Below, one piece after another: positions 1 to 6,679 of a stretch of 10,759 nucleotides of DNA. A model generated the notes under the pieces. That model was given only the letters and a program-made list of their open reading frames with translations. It made no database searches and was not told where the DNA came from. Both the position numbers and the translations under genes were made by a program. The stretch lies in assembly GCA_007119305.1 (NCBI GenBank), contig SKPY01000225.1, positions 1 through 10,759 of the forward strand. Reading direction: 5' to 3'. Numbering within the stretch: the stretch's first letter is position 1; each line of letters opens with the position of its first letter. Source of the stretch: Nitriliruptorales bacterium. GTDB lineage: Bacteria > Actinomycetota > Nitriliruptoria > Euzebyales > Egibacteraceae.

Positions 1-45
1 GGCCTGGCCGGGCACGTCCCACAGGGCGCGGACGGCGGCACTCAC
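1..45 (-). CDS. holB: DNA polymerase III delta' subunit, 5' end only (probable)
   Basis: The first 15 codons of a gene that runs off the left edge, starting with GTG and reading MSAAVRALWDVPGQA. The Trp-Asp followed by Gly-Gln resembles the N-terminus of clamp-loader AAA+ subunits, where a short W-D-x-x-x-G-Q segment precedes the nucleotide-binding domain. The GTG at 45-43 overlaps the TGA of the upstream MFS-Tmk gene (44-42) as GTGA, so the two are probably translationally coupled. A full GGAGG lies 7 nt upstream, inside the end of tmk. Delta' helps load the sliding clamp at the replication fork. The call rests on the short peptide plus the known actinobacterial order topA-tmk-holB; 15 residues alone cannot prove it. 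Confidence 0.6.
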   Translation of the reverse strand, partial: MSAAVRALWDVPGQA

Positions 46-2177
46 CCCGCGGCCTCCGGCCGGGTGCCCCGCTGGTCGGGCGCCCGCTTGCGCCCGCCCA
101 GGCCGGGCGTGTCCTCGGTGAGCGGGAGCCAGTCGTGGAGCTCCATGCGGACCTGGCGGGCGATCGTGTCGGGTTCGGCGTCCGCAGCGACGATCCGGAA
201 CCGCCGCCGGTCCCGCTTGGCGAGCCGCACGAACCCCCGCGCGACGCTCTGGTGGAATGCGAGGTCCTCCTGCTCGATGCGATCGCCCGTCTCCTCCCAG
301 CCTCCGCCGTCGGCGGGCCGCAGGTGTCTGGGCTCGCGGGCGCGGGCGCGTTCGGCGACCCGTCGCAGGCCCTCCTCCGCGTCCAGGTAGAGCAGGATGA
401 CCACGTCGGGCAGCAGCCCCCCGACGGCCCAGCGGTTGATCTCGAACACCTCGTCGACGCCCAGCCCCCGGGCATAGCCCTGGTAGGCGAGCGACGAGTC
501 GATGAAGCGGTCGCACACCACGACCTTGCCCTCTTCCAGGGCCGGCATGATGACGTGCTGCACGTGCTCCACCCGCGCGGCTGCGTACAGCAGCGCCTCG
601 GTCCGGGCGTCGAGGCCTGCGCTGTTGGGGTCAAGCAGCAACCCGCGGATGCGCTCGGCGACGGGCGCACCACCAGGTTCACGGGTCACGACGACCTCGT
701 GGCCCTCGCGGCGCAGCTGCTCGGCGAGACGGTCGACCTGCGTGGACTTGCCCGCCCCCTCGACGCCCTCGAACGCGACGAACAGGCCTGCGCGCGGCGG
801 CGCTGCGACCCCGCCCTTCAGCCGCACCTCCGGCGCTGGCTCGACAGTGCGCAACGCGGCGAACATCCCCCGGCCGGCAGTCCAGGCGCTGAACAGGGCG
901 AACACGGCAGCGGCGAGGATCGTGAGCCTGATGCCTGACATGATGAACTGCCAGTCGCCCAGGATGATGGCCCCGCGGCCGACCGCGCCGGCGACGAACG
1001 GGGTGACCCCCAGCGCGGTGAACATCGAGATCCGCGTGACGGTGTAGAAGGTGGCGAAGGTGCGGGCGCGCACGTTGTCGTCGGTGTACTCGTGCAGCAG
1101 CGTGTAGCCGAGCACGAAGCTGAACCCCACACACGCGCCGAGCCCGCCGGCGAGCACGAGCGCCCACTCGAAGCTCGAGACCGTCGCCATGACGCCGGCC
1201 AGCAGGGCGGTCAGCGCCAGGGCCAGCGGGAAGGCCTTCTCCTTGCGGATCACGCGGAGGACGACCGGCACGAGCCCCAGGCCCAGCACGAGGCCGATGC
1301 CGACCACCGTCATCATCGTGAACCACTCTGGTCCGGCCCCGCCCAGTGCGGTGCCGACGAAGGCCGGCCCGAGGGTGATCACGACGCCGCCGGAGAAGAA
1401 CACCCCGACCACCCCGAGGATGAGCGAGCGGATCAGCGGGAGGTCGCGGATGAAGCGCAGGCCCTCCCGCAGCTCTGCGAGCACGCCCGCCCCGTCGGGG
1501 CTCTCGGCCTGGCTGGCTTGCCGCCCGTGGGCCGGCAGCGTCACCCGGGTGAGCAGCATCCCCGCGATCATGAACGCGAGGGCGGACAGCAGCAGGGCGA
1601 TCAGCGGAGGGGTCGCCTGCGTCAGGCCTGCCGCCCGCAGGGCGTTCGAGACGGGGATCATCAGGCTCGCCGCGAGCGCGCCGAGCGGCAGCGTGCCGTA
1701 GGTGACGAGGAGGTTCAGCTGGTTGGCCTGGGTCAGGCTGTCGCGGCGCACGATGCCGGGCAACGAGGCGTCCTTGCTGGACAGGTACAGCAGCGACATC
1801 GTCTCGACGATGAACACGAGCGCGAAGAGGCTGACGAGGCTTCCGGTCGTCGCCACCGCGATGTACAGCACCCCCCGCACGAGGTTCGTGACGACCATCA
1901 GGCGCTTGCGGTCGTAGCGGTCCGCGACGACGCCGGCGACCGGCCCGAGCAGCAGGCTCGGGACGAGGCGCGCCATCATCACGCCCCCGAGCGCGAACAG
2001 CGACAGCCGTGAGCCCGGCTCGGTCAGCGTAGTGACGAGCACCTGGAGCGCGACCAGGCCCGTCCAGTCCGCGAGCCCCGCGAAGAAGGCGGTGCCGAAC
2101 CACCAGCGGTAGTTGCGGTTGCGCAGCAGGGACCGGTAGGCGGACATGCGGCGCTGGCCGCGGACCAGCTGGTCCAC
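42..2177 (-). CDS. tmk: Fusion protein: MFS membrane domain plus thymidylate kinase
   Basis: 711 residues, GTG start, TGA stop. Residues about 20-435 form a major facilitator domain with about twelve hydrophobic segments. The MFS loop signature is visible as GVVADRYDRKR (about 82-92). After a linker (about 436-462), residues 463-684 are a complete thymidylate kinase, which makes dTDP from dTMP and ATP. It has P-loop GVEGAGKST (471-479), TREPGG (498-503), DRF (556-558) and an Arg-rich lid near 605-617. A hydrophilic tail follows. Such fusions are known in Actinobacteria next to topA and holB, as here. The membrane part resembles the MFS_3/efflux-like group; its substrate, if any, is unknown. 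Start uncertain: ATG at residue 11 (2147) has no good ribosome site, GTG 2177 has only GAGG 2 nt away, and an open extension continues upstream. Kinase call firm; transport role inferred. Confidence 0.93.
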   Translation of the reverse strand: MDQLVRGQRRMSAYRSLLRNRNYRWWFGTAFFAGLADWTGLVALQVLVTTLTEPGSRLSLFALGGVMMARLVPSLLLGPVAGVVADRYDRKRLMVVTNLVRGVLYIAVATTGSLVSLFALVFIVETMSLLYLSSKDASLPGIVRRDSLTQANQLNLLVTYGTLPLGALAASLMIPVSNALRAAGLTQATPPLIALLLSALAFMIAGMLLTRVTLPAHGRQASQAESPDGAGVLAELREGLRFIRDLPLIRSLILGVVGVFFSGGVVITLGPAFVGTALGGAGPEWFTMMTVVGIGLVLGLGLVPVVLRVIRKEKAFPLALALTALLAGVMATVSSFEWALVLAGGLGACVGFSFVLGYTLLHEYTDDNVRARTFATFYTVTRISMFTALGVTPFVAGAVGRGAIILGDWQFIMSGIRLTILAAAVFALFSAWTAGRGMFAALRTVEPAPEVRLKGGVAAPPRAGLFVAFEGVEGAGKSTQVDRLAEQLRREGHEVVVTREPGGAPVAERIRGLLLDPNSAGLDARTEALLYAAARVEHVQHVIMPALEEGKVVVCDRFIDSSLAYQGYARGLGVDEVFEINRWAVGGLLPDVVILLYLDAEEGLRRVAERARAREPRHLRPADGGGWEETGDRIEQEDLAFHQSVARGFVRLAKRDRRRFRIVAADAEPDTIARQVRMELHDWLPLTEDTPGLGGRKRAPDQRGTRPEAAG
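53..57 (-). promoter_or_regulatory. Ribosome binding site of holB
   Basis: Reads GGAGG on the minus strand, 7 nt before the GTG at 45. It lies within the last codons of the tmk fusion and supports a real start overlapping the tmk stop. Confidence 0.6.
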
Positions 2178-2340
2178 GGCCTCGTCGTCGACCGGCTTGT
2201 GAGGACCGGTGGGCTCGCGCTCGGCGGTGATGGCTGGCCCTCTCGTACGCCTGCGCGGTGCAGGCCCTGCGCGCTCCAGCCTATTCCCGCCTACCCGGGG
2301 GCGCCCGGAAGCGCAGCCGGCGCCGCCACCGACCGGCCCC
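2178..2340. other. topA-tmk intergenic region
   Basis: 163 bp between the topA stop and the GTG used for tmk. It holds the candidate -10 at 2278-2283 and small GC hairpins without T-tracts: 5-bp arms at 2295-2299/2304-2308 and 4-bp arms at 2260-2263/2267-2270. Neither is a convincing terminator. The tmk frame stays open across this stretch. Confidence 0.5.
2278..2283 (-). promoter_or_regulatory. Candidate -10 element upstream of the tmk fusion
   Basis: TAGGCT on the minus strand, a common actinobacterial -10 form, lies in the gap between topA and tmk. No convincing -35 is seen at the usual distance. If used, transcription would start near 2271 and leave about 94 nt before the GTG at 2177. 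This would let tmk-holB be transcribed apart from topA. Confidence 0.3.
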
Positions 2341-4743
2341 CTACGTGCTCGGGGCGCCCTCCGTGCGCGGCACCCACTCGACGGGCTCGACCCGGGGCGG
2401 ATCGGGGTCGTCGAGGGCCACCCGCTCCTCGCACGCCGCGCAGATGCCCGTGGGGTTCTTCGCGTTCTTGCGGGGCGGCTTCAGCGGGCCGCCGCAGCTG
2501 GGGCAGGGCTGCGCGAGCGGGACGGTCCACAGCGCGAAGTCGCAGTCCGGGTAGCGGTTGCAGCCGTAGAACGGCTTGCCGTAGCGGCTCTTGCGCTCGA
2601 CGAGCTCGCCGTCGGTGGGCCCCTCGCCCGGCGTGCGCTGCTTGCACTTCGGGCAGGCGAAGCCGATGCGCAGCTCCACGTTGGCGATCCCCTTGCACTT
2701 GGGGTAGTCCTGGCACCCGTAGAACGGGCCGAAGCGGCCATCGCGACGGAGCATCGCCTTCCCGCACTCGGGGCAGCGCACAGTCTCGTCGGGCTGGAGC
2801 TCCGCGACCGTGGTCACGTTGCCGTACTCGTCGAGCGGCAGCGTGCCCTTGCAGTCCGGCCAGCGCGCGCAGGAGGCGAACCACTGCCGCGACTTGCCGG
2901 AGAACACCTTCTCCATCGCCCCACCGCAGTCCGGGCACTCGGCGTCCTCGATGGGGATGCGCGGCCGTTCGGGCTTGCGCTCGGCGATCCACTCATCGAC
3001 CTCGTGCAGGAACTCCGAGACCACCGGGCCCCACGCCTGCTCGCCGGCCGCGATCTCGTCGAGCTCGTCCTCCATGCGCGCGGTGAACAACACGTCGACG
3101 ACCTCGGAGAAGTGCTGCTTCAGATAGGCCGTGACGACCTCCCCGAGGGGGGTCGGCACGAAGCGGCGTCCCTCCAGACGGACGTACTCCCGGTTGAGCA
3201 ACGTCTGGATGATCGAGGCGTAGGTCGAGGGGCGACCGATCCCGTCGGCCTCGAGCTCCTTGACCAGCGTGGCACCCGTGTAGCGGGGCGGCGGCTGCGT
3301 GAAGTGCTGCTCGCCGGTGACGTCTGCGAGCGCGAGCGACTGACCGTCGGCGAGGTCGGGCAGCTCGGCCACGACCGCATCATCGTCATCGTCGTCGTCG
3401 CGGCCCTCGATGTAGACGGAGATGAAGCCGTCGAACTTCATGACCTGGCCGGTGGCGCGGTAGGTCAGGGTGCCGCCTGCGTCCTCGCCGACGATGTCGG
3501 CCCGGACCGTGTCGAAGACCGCCGGAGCCATCTGGGTGGCCACCGTCCGCTTCCAGATGAGCTCGTAGAGGGCCCGCTGGTCAGCGTCGAGGTAGCGAGC
3601 GACCGCGCGCGGTCGGCGCAGCACGCTCGTCGGGCGGATCGCCTCGTGCGCCTCCTGTGCTCCCCGGCTGCGTCCCGGGTACCGCCGCGGGGCGTCCAGC
3701 GTGTAGCGCTGCCCGTAGTCGGTGCGCACCAGCCCGGCGATCTCGGCGAGCGCCTGGTTCGACAGGTTGATCGAGTCCGTGCGCATGTAGGTGATGAGGC
3801 CCACGGGCCCCTCCTCGCCCACGGCGATGCCCTCGTACAGCTGCTGGGCGACCCGCATCGTGCGTCCTGCGTTGAACCCGAGCTTGCGCTCGGCCTCCTG
3901 CTGCAGGGTCGAGGTGGTGAACGGCGGCGCGGGGTTGCGCTTGCGCTCCCGCCGGGTGACGTCGGTGACCGTCCAGGCGTCCACCGCGCGGCTGCGCTCG
4001 ATCAGCGCGTTCGCGGCCGCCTCGTCCCTGACGACGAGATAGCGGCCGTCGGTGCCCTTCGCGGCCCGCTCGTCGTAGCCCTTCGGGTCGGTGACGCGCT
4101 GGTCGTCGACCGCGTGCAGGTCGGCCTGGAAGTGCTTCGTGGCCCGCGTGAAGTCCCCGTGCAGCGACCAGTACTCCTGGGGGACGAAGCGCCGGATCTC
4201 GTCTTCGCGGTCACAGATCAGCCGGAGCGCGACGGACTGGACCCGGCCGGCCGAGATGCCACTGGCGACGTTGCGCCACAGCGTCGGCGACAGCCGGTAG
4301 CCCACGATCCGGTCGACGGCCCGGCGGGCCTGCTGTGCATCCACCAGGTTGCCGTCGATCGCCCGGGGCTCGGCGAAGGCCGCCACGATCGCATCGCGGG
4401 TGATCTCGGTGAAGACCACCCGGTTCTCCTCCCCCGGATCGATGCCCGCCACCTCCGCGACGTGCCAGGCGATGGCCTCGCCCTCGCGGTCGAGGTCGGT
4501 GGCGAGGAAGACGTGCTCGGCGCCCCTGGCCGCCTTCCTGATCGCGCTGACGACCTTCTGCGCCCCTTTGGGGATCTCGTACACGAGGCGCGCGTCGCCG
4601 TTGTCGATCTCCACCGCGAAGTCGCTGCGGGGCAGATCGCGGACGTGCCCCACCGAGGCCATGACCTTGTAGTCAGGCCCGAGGTACTTCTCGATGGTCT
4701 TCGCCTTGGTCGGCGACTCCACGATGACGAGGTTTGTAGCCAT
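2341..4743 (-). CDS. topA: DNA topoisomerase I (type IA) with four zinc motifs
   Basis: 800 residues, ATG start, TAG stop. The enzyme relaxes negative supercoils by cutting one strand through a 5'-phosphotyrosine. The N-terminus ATNLVIVESPTKAKTIEKY is the family start, with Toprim residues E9, K13, D83, D85 and E87. The catalytic Tyr is Y319 in LITYMRTDS. The HEAIRPT motif is at 366-372 and GIGRPSTYA at 501-509. The C-terminus carries four cysteine clusters: C603/606/625/631, C657/660/677/683, C697/700/728/734 and C747/750/768/771. Seven consecutive Asp (449-455) sit in a surface segment. There is no lysine-rich tail. The frame is open for 97 more codons upstream, but the family start and the clash with the end of dgt argue against using them. 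No clear Shine-Dalgarno precedes the ATG. topA sits 163 bp before tmk on the same strand. Confidence 0.97.
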   Translation of the reverse strand: MATNLVIVESPTKAKTIEKYLGPDYKVMASVGHVRDLPRSDFAVEIDNGDARLVYEIPKGAQKVVSAIRKAARGAEHVFLATDLDREGEAIAWHVAEVAGIDPGEENRVVFTEITRDAIVAAFAEPRAIDGNLVDAQQARRAVDRIVGYRLSPTLWRNVASGISAGRVQSVALRLICDREDEIRRFVPQEYWSLHGDFTRATKHFQADLHAVDDQRVTDPKGYDERAAKGTDGRYLVVRDEAAANALIERSRAVDAWTVTDVTRRERKRNPAPPFTTSTLQQEAERKLGFNAGRTMRVAQQLYEGIAVGEEGPVGLITYMRTDSINLSNQALAEIAGLVRTDYGQRYTLDAPRRYPGRSRGAQEAHEAIRPTSVLRRPRAVARYLDADQRALYELIWKRTVATQMAPAVFDTVRADIVGEDAGGTLTYRATGQVMKFDGFISVYIEGRDDDDDDDAVVAELPDLADGQSLALADVTGEQHFTQPPPRYTGATLVKELEADGIGRPSTYASIIQTLLNREYVRLEGRRFVPTPLGEVVTAYLKQHFSEVVDVLFTARMEDELDEIAAGEQAWGPVVSEFLHEVDEWIAERKPERPRIPIEDAECPDCGGAMEKVFSGKSRQWFASCARWPDCKGTLPLDEYGNVTTVAELQPDETVRCPECGKAMLRRDGRFGPFYGCQDYPKCKGIANVELRIGFACPKCKQRTPGEGPTDGELVERKSRYGKPFYGCNRYPDCDFALWTVPLAQPCPSCGGPLKPPRKNAKNPTGICAACEERVALDDPDPPRVEPVEWVPRTEGAPST

Positions 4744-4866
4744 GAGGTGCTGGTGCGTTGATGGGCGGACGGCCCAGCGTGGAACACGCCGGACCCTGCG
4801 AGATGTTCCCGCGACGCGGCACCACAGTAACGGTCCTGCACGGATCTGCCGCAACCCCGCTGCACG

Positions 4867-4883
4867 CAGCCCCTTCGGGGCTG
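4867..4883. repeat. 7-bp perfect hairpin
   Basis: CAGCCCC (4867-4873) pairs with GGGGCTG (4877-4883) around a 3-nt loop. In topA-sense RNA it is the last of the hairpin series. A palindrome TGGAG-C-CTCCA (4882-4892) adjoins it. No T-tract follows. Confidence 0.55.
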
Positions 4884-4897
4884 GAGCCTCCAACGGG

Positions 4898-4916
4898 GCG
4901 TGCGCTGGGCGCACGC
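4898..4916. repeat. 8-bp perfect hairpin with GCGC-TGG-GCGC apex
   Basis: GCGTGCGC (4898-4905) pairs with GCGCACGC (4909-4916) around loop TGG. The 11-bp apex GCGCTGGGCGC (4902-4912) recurs at 4943-4953 inside the next hairpin. Confidence 0.6.
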
Positions 4917-4922
4917 GCCGTG

Positions 4923-4973
4923 GGGGTTGGGAGCAGCAGCGGGCGCTGGGCGCCGTGCGGTGCTCCCAACCCC
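4923..4973 (-). terminator. Large 13-bp inverted repeat with nested hairpin downstream of dgt
   Basis: GGGGTTGGGAGCA (4923-4935) is the perfect reverse complement of TGCTCCCAACCCC (4961-4973). The 25-nt interior carries a second stem, GGCGC/GCGCC (4942-4946/4950-4954). It starts about 30 nt past the dgt stop on the minus strand, so it may end the nucleotidase-dgt transcript. There is no U-tract, so intrinsic termination is uncertain. A processing site, protein-binding element or dispersed repeat is also possible. Confidence 0.5.
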
Positions 4974-4992
4974 GGGGCGCTCGGCGCCGGGG
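4970..4992 (-). repeat. Bulged hairpin competing with the 13-bp inverted repeat
   Basis: GGCGC/GCGCC (4976-4980/4984-4988) plus an outer CCCC/GGGG (4970-4973/4989-4992) across a 2-nt bulge. The outer CCCC is also the end of the 13-bp repeat's right arm, so the two structures cannot form fully together. It lies about 10 nt after the dgt stop. Confidence 0.4.
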
Positions 4993-5002
4993 GTGCGGTG
5001 CG

Positions 5003-6049
5003 CTACGGGATCCCGGTGCCCGGGCGCGGGTCACCCGGCAGCGGCGGCACGTCGAACAGCCGCGGGCGCACGAGCGCGTCGTGCGTGGCCAGGGCGAACC
5101 GGTCGGTCATGCCGGCGACGTAGTCGGCCGCCTGCGTGGTGATGTCCGCGTCGGTGTCGCGGTAGGTCGCGGGGATCTGCTCGGGGTGGGCCAGGTGGTG
5201 ATCCATCAGCTGGCGGATCACCGCGATCGCCGCCCCCTTGCGCTGCGCGTTCTCGCCCGCCTGGTAGACGCGCTCGAACATGAACGCGCGCAGCTCGCGC
5301 ATCACCGCCAGCGTCTCGGGGGCCATCGCGACCGCGCCGCGCGCGGCGGAGTGCTCGACCACCGCGTGGATCATCCGCCCGATCCACTGGGTGCCGGGCG
5401 CGCCGAGGTGCTTGCGCGCCGCAGCCGGCAGGTCACCCGGCGCGAGCACGCCGGCACGGAGCGCGTCGAGGGCGTCGTGGGTGAGGTAGGCGATGCGATC
5501 GGCGAAGCGCACGCACAGGCCCTCGGGTGTGGCCGGAGGGGGCTCGATCTTCCAGGTGTGCGCGCGGATGCCGTCGCGGACCTCCCAGGTGAGGTTGCAG
5601 TCCTCGAGCACCTCGTAGATGCGCACCCCCTGCGCCGCGTGGTGCCAGCCCTGCGCGAAGTACGGCTCGAGCGCGTCCTCGCCGGTGTGCCCGAAGGGCG
5701 TGTGGCCGACGTCGTGGCCGAGCGCGATCGCCTCCGCGAGGACCTCGTTCAGGCCTAGGGCCTTTGCGAGGGCGCGGGCGACCTGGGTCACCTGCAACGC
5801 GTGCGTGAGACGGGTGACGTAGTGGTCGCCCTCGGGGTTCAAGAACACCTGGGTCTTGTGCTTCAAGCGGCGGAACGCCTTCGAGTGCAGGATGCGGTCG
5901 CGGTCGCGTTCGAAGGCCGTCCGGTACGCATCAGGCTCCTCGGGGCGCTTGCGCCCCTGCGACCGCGCCGAGCGGGTGGCCAGCGGCGCGAGCGCGTCCT
6001 CGGCGGCTTCCCGGTCGGCGCGGGTCACCCTGGCCAGTGGAGCGCTCAC
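5003..6049 (-). CDS. dgt: dGTPase-like deoxynucleoside triphosphate triphosphohydrolase (HD domain)
   Basis: 348 residues, GTG start, TAG stop. The family removes the whole triphosphate from dGTP or other dNTPs, giving deoxynucleoside and PPPi, and so limits dNTP pools. HD-domain metal ligands are visible: H83 in RLTHALQ, H112-D113 in GHDVGHTPFGH and D184 in RFADRIAYLTHD. The N-terminal SKAFRRLKHKTQVF (56-69) and NPEGDHYVTRLTH are family hallmarks. Length fits the shorter bacterial branch. The frame is open 35 more codons upstream inside the nucleotidase gene, but the GTG at 6049 has GAGG 7 nt before it and overlaps the upstream TGA as GTGA. It is therefore probably translated together with the nucleotidase. 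The exact dNTP preference cannot be read from sequence. In some bacteria relatives limit phage growth by emptying dNTP pools; nothing here shows that role. Confidence 0.93.
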   Translation of the reverse strand: MSAPLARVTRADREAAEDALAPLATRSARSQGRKRPEEPDAYRTAFERDRDRILHSKAFRRLKHKTQVFLNPEGDHYVTRLTHALQVTQVARALAKALGLNEVLAEAIALGHDVGHTPFGHTGEDALEPYFAQGWHHAAQGVRIYEVLEDCNLTWEVRDGIRAHTWKIEPPPATPEGLCVRFADRIAYLTHDALDALRAGVLAPGDLPAAARKHLGAPGTQWIGRMIHAVVEHSAARGAVAMAPETLAVMRELRAFMFERVYQAGENAQRKGAAIAVIRQLMDHHLAHPEQIPATYRDTDADITTQAADYVAGMTDRFALATHDALVRPRLFDVPPLPGDPRPGTGIP

Positions 6050-6618
6050 GGCGCCGCCTCGGAGACCTCGCGGACGGCGGCGGCGAACTCCTGCCAGCCG
6101 TGCACGTCGACGGCGCCCGCCACCGGGTCGTTCCAGGCGCGGACCATGCGGCACACCGTGCGCTCGGGGTGAGCCGCCACGAGGGCCTCGAGGTTGTGGG
6201 GGGCGTCCTCAAGGTAGACGTCGCAGTCCACGCTGGCCTTGTCCCACACGAAGTGGATCTCGCGCGACGGGATGCGGTGCTCGGCGAGCCACTCCAGCGT
6301 GTCGGGGATGGCCCAGTCCGGCTTCGAGCTGATGATGACGAGCCGGTGGTGGCGCGCCAGCGCGCGCAGCACGGGCACGGAGCCGTCGTAGAGCGGCAGG
6401 TGGCGGAAGACGCTGGGTGTGGCCTCGTCCGCCCCACGGGCCCAGGACCAGAACTCCTCCATGTCCGCGAAGTGGGTGAGCGGGGTGACCCCTTCCCAGT
6501 GGGTCACCTGGGCGGGGTGGAGGCGCGCCGAGAACTCGTCGTTGTAGCGGCGGATCCACCCGGCGTTGAAGTCGGCCACCACCCCGTCGAGGTCGATTCC
6601 CAGTCGCAGTCTGCGCAT
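6046..6618 (-). CDS. HAD-type 5'(3')-deoxyribonucleotidase-like phosphatase
   Basis: 190 residues, ATG start, TGA stop. It resembles the NT5C branch of the HAD superfamily, which dephosphorylates nucleoside monophosphates. Motif I is LGIDLDGVVADF, with likely nucleophile D9 and acid/base D11. Motif II is VIISSKPDW (S97/S98), motif III is the Lys of FVWDKASV (K127), and motif IV is DVYLEDAPHNLEAL (D133, D138). Size matches the family (about 180-200) and there is no signal peptide. It shares a 4-bp GTGA overlap with dgt, so a dNMP phosphatase and a dNTPase appear to be made together; both release deoxynucleosides. A TAGCCT -10-like element 8 nt before the ATG suggests a leaderless message; a GGGAGG 18 nt upstream is too far to be the ribosome site. 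Real substrates could be other phosphate esters. Confidence 0.85.
   Translation of the reverse strand: MRRLRLGIDLDGVVADFNAGWIRRYNDEFSARLHPAQVTHWEGVTPLTHFADMEEFWSWARGADEATPSVFRHLPLYDGSVPVLRALARHHRLVIISSKPDWAIPDTLEWLAEHRIPSREIHFVWDKASVDCDVYLEDAPHNLEALVAAHPERTVCRMVRAWNDPVAGAVDVHGWQEFAAAVREVSEAAP
6057..6060 (-). promoter_or_regulatory. Ribosome binding site of dgt
   Basis: GAGG on the minus strand, 7 nt before the GTG at 6049 and inside the last codons of the upstream gene. It fixes the dgt start at the overlap rather than at the longer open frame. Confidence 0.55.
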
Positions 6619-6626
6619 CGTTCGAC

Positions 6627-6632
6627 AGGCTA
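6627..6632 (-). promoter_or_regulatory. Candidate -10 element for the nucleotidase-dgt operon
   Basis: TAGCCT on the minus strand ends 8 nt before the ATG at 6618. With usual spacing, transcription would start at or beside the ATG, giving a leaderless mRNA. No good -35 is seen, so this is tentative. Confidence 0.3.
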
Positions 6633-6649
6633 GCGACCTCCCGTGCGGT

Positions 6650-6679
6650 TTGGAGCCGCGCGGCCGGGCTCCCTATACT
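6650..6679 (+). promoter_or_regulatory. Candidate promoter of hppA
   Basis: TTGGAG (6650-6655), an 18-nt spacer and TATACT (6674-6679). The -10 matches TATAAT in 5 of 6 positions and is the most AT-rich hexamer in the divergent gap; the -35 is weak. Transcription would start near 6686, leaving a leader of about 125 nt. The leader can form a 6-bp stem GTGCGC/GCGCAC (6699-6704/6724-6729). I recognise no known riboswitch. Confidence 0.45.

Larger units (their letters stand above)
4744..5002. other. dgt-topA intergenic region rich in hairpins
   Basis: 259 bp with no credible gene. The dgt-proximal half (4867-4992) holds four GC-rich inverted repeats listed separately. The topA-proximal half has an odd palindrome, GCGTG-GAA-CACGC (4777-4789), and a weak -10-like TACTGT on the minus strand (4829-4824) without a good -35. 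It probably contains the dgt terminator and the topA promoter/leader. Confidence 0.6.

Noticed and set aside
679..2103. A 474-codon minus-strand open frame overlapping the tmk fusion in another frame
   Set aside because: Arg/Gly/Ala-rich product without domains; the fusion frame carries the MFS and kinase motifs.
2209..4761. An 850-codon open frame on the plus strand, antisense to topA
   Set aside because: It mirrors topA codon structure in GC-rich DNA; its product is Arg/Ala/Gly/Leu-rich with no recognisable domain, while topA on the other strand is unmistakable.
4744..5034. A 97-residue N-terminal extension of TopA in the same open frame
   Set aside because: It would overlap the end of dgt, crosses the hairpin cluster and has no family similarity; TopA proteins begin at the segment starting at 4743.
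6050..6154. A 35-residue N-terminal extension of Dgt
   Set aside because: Arg/Gly-rich reading inside the nucleotidase gene; the GTG at 6049 has its own ribosome site and a GTGA overlap.
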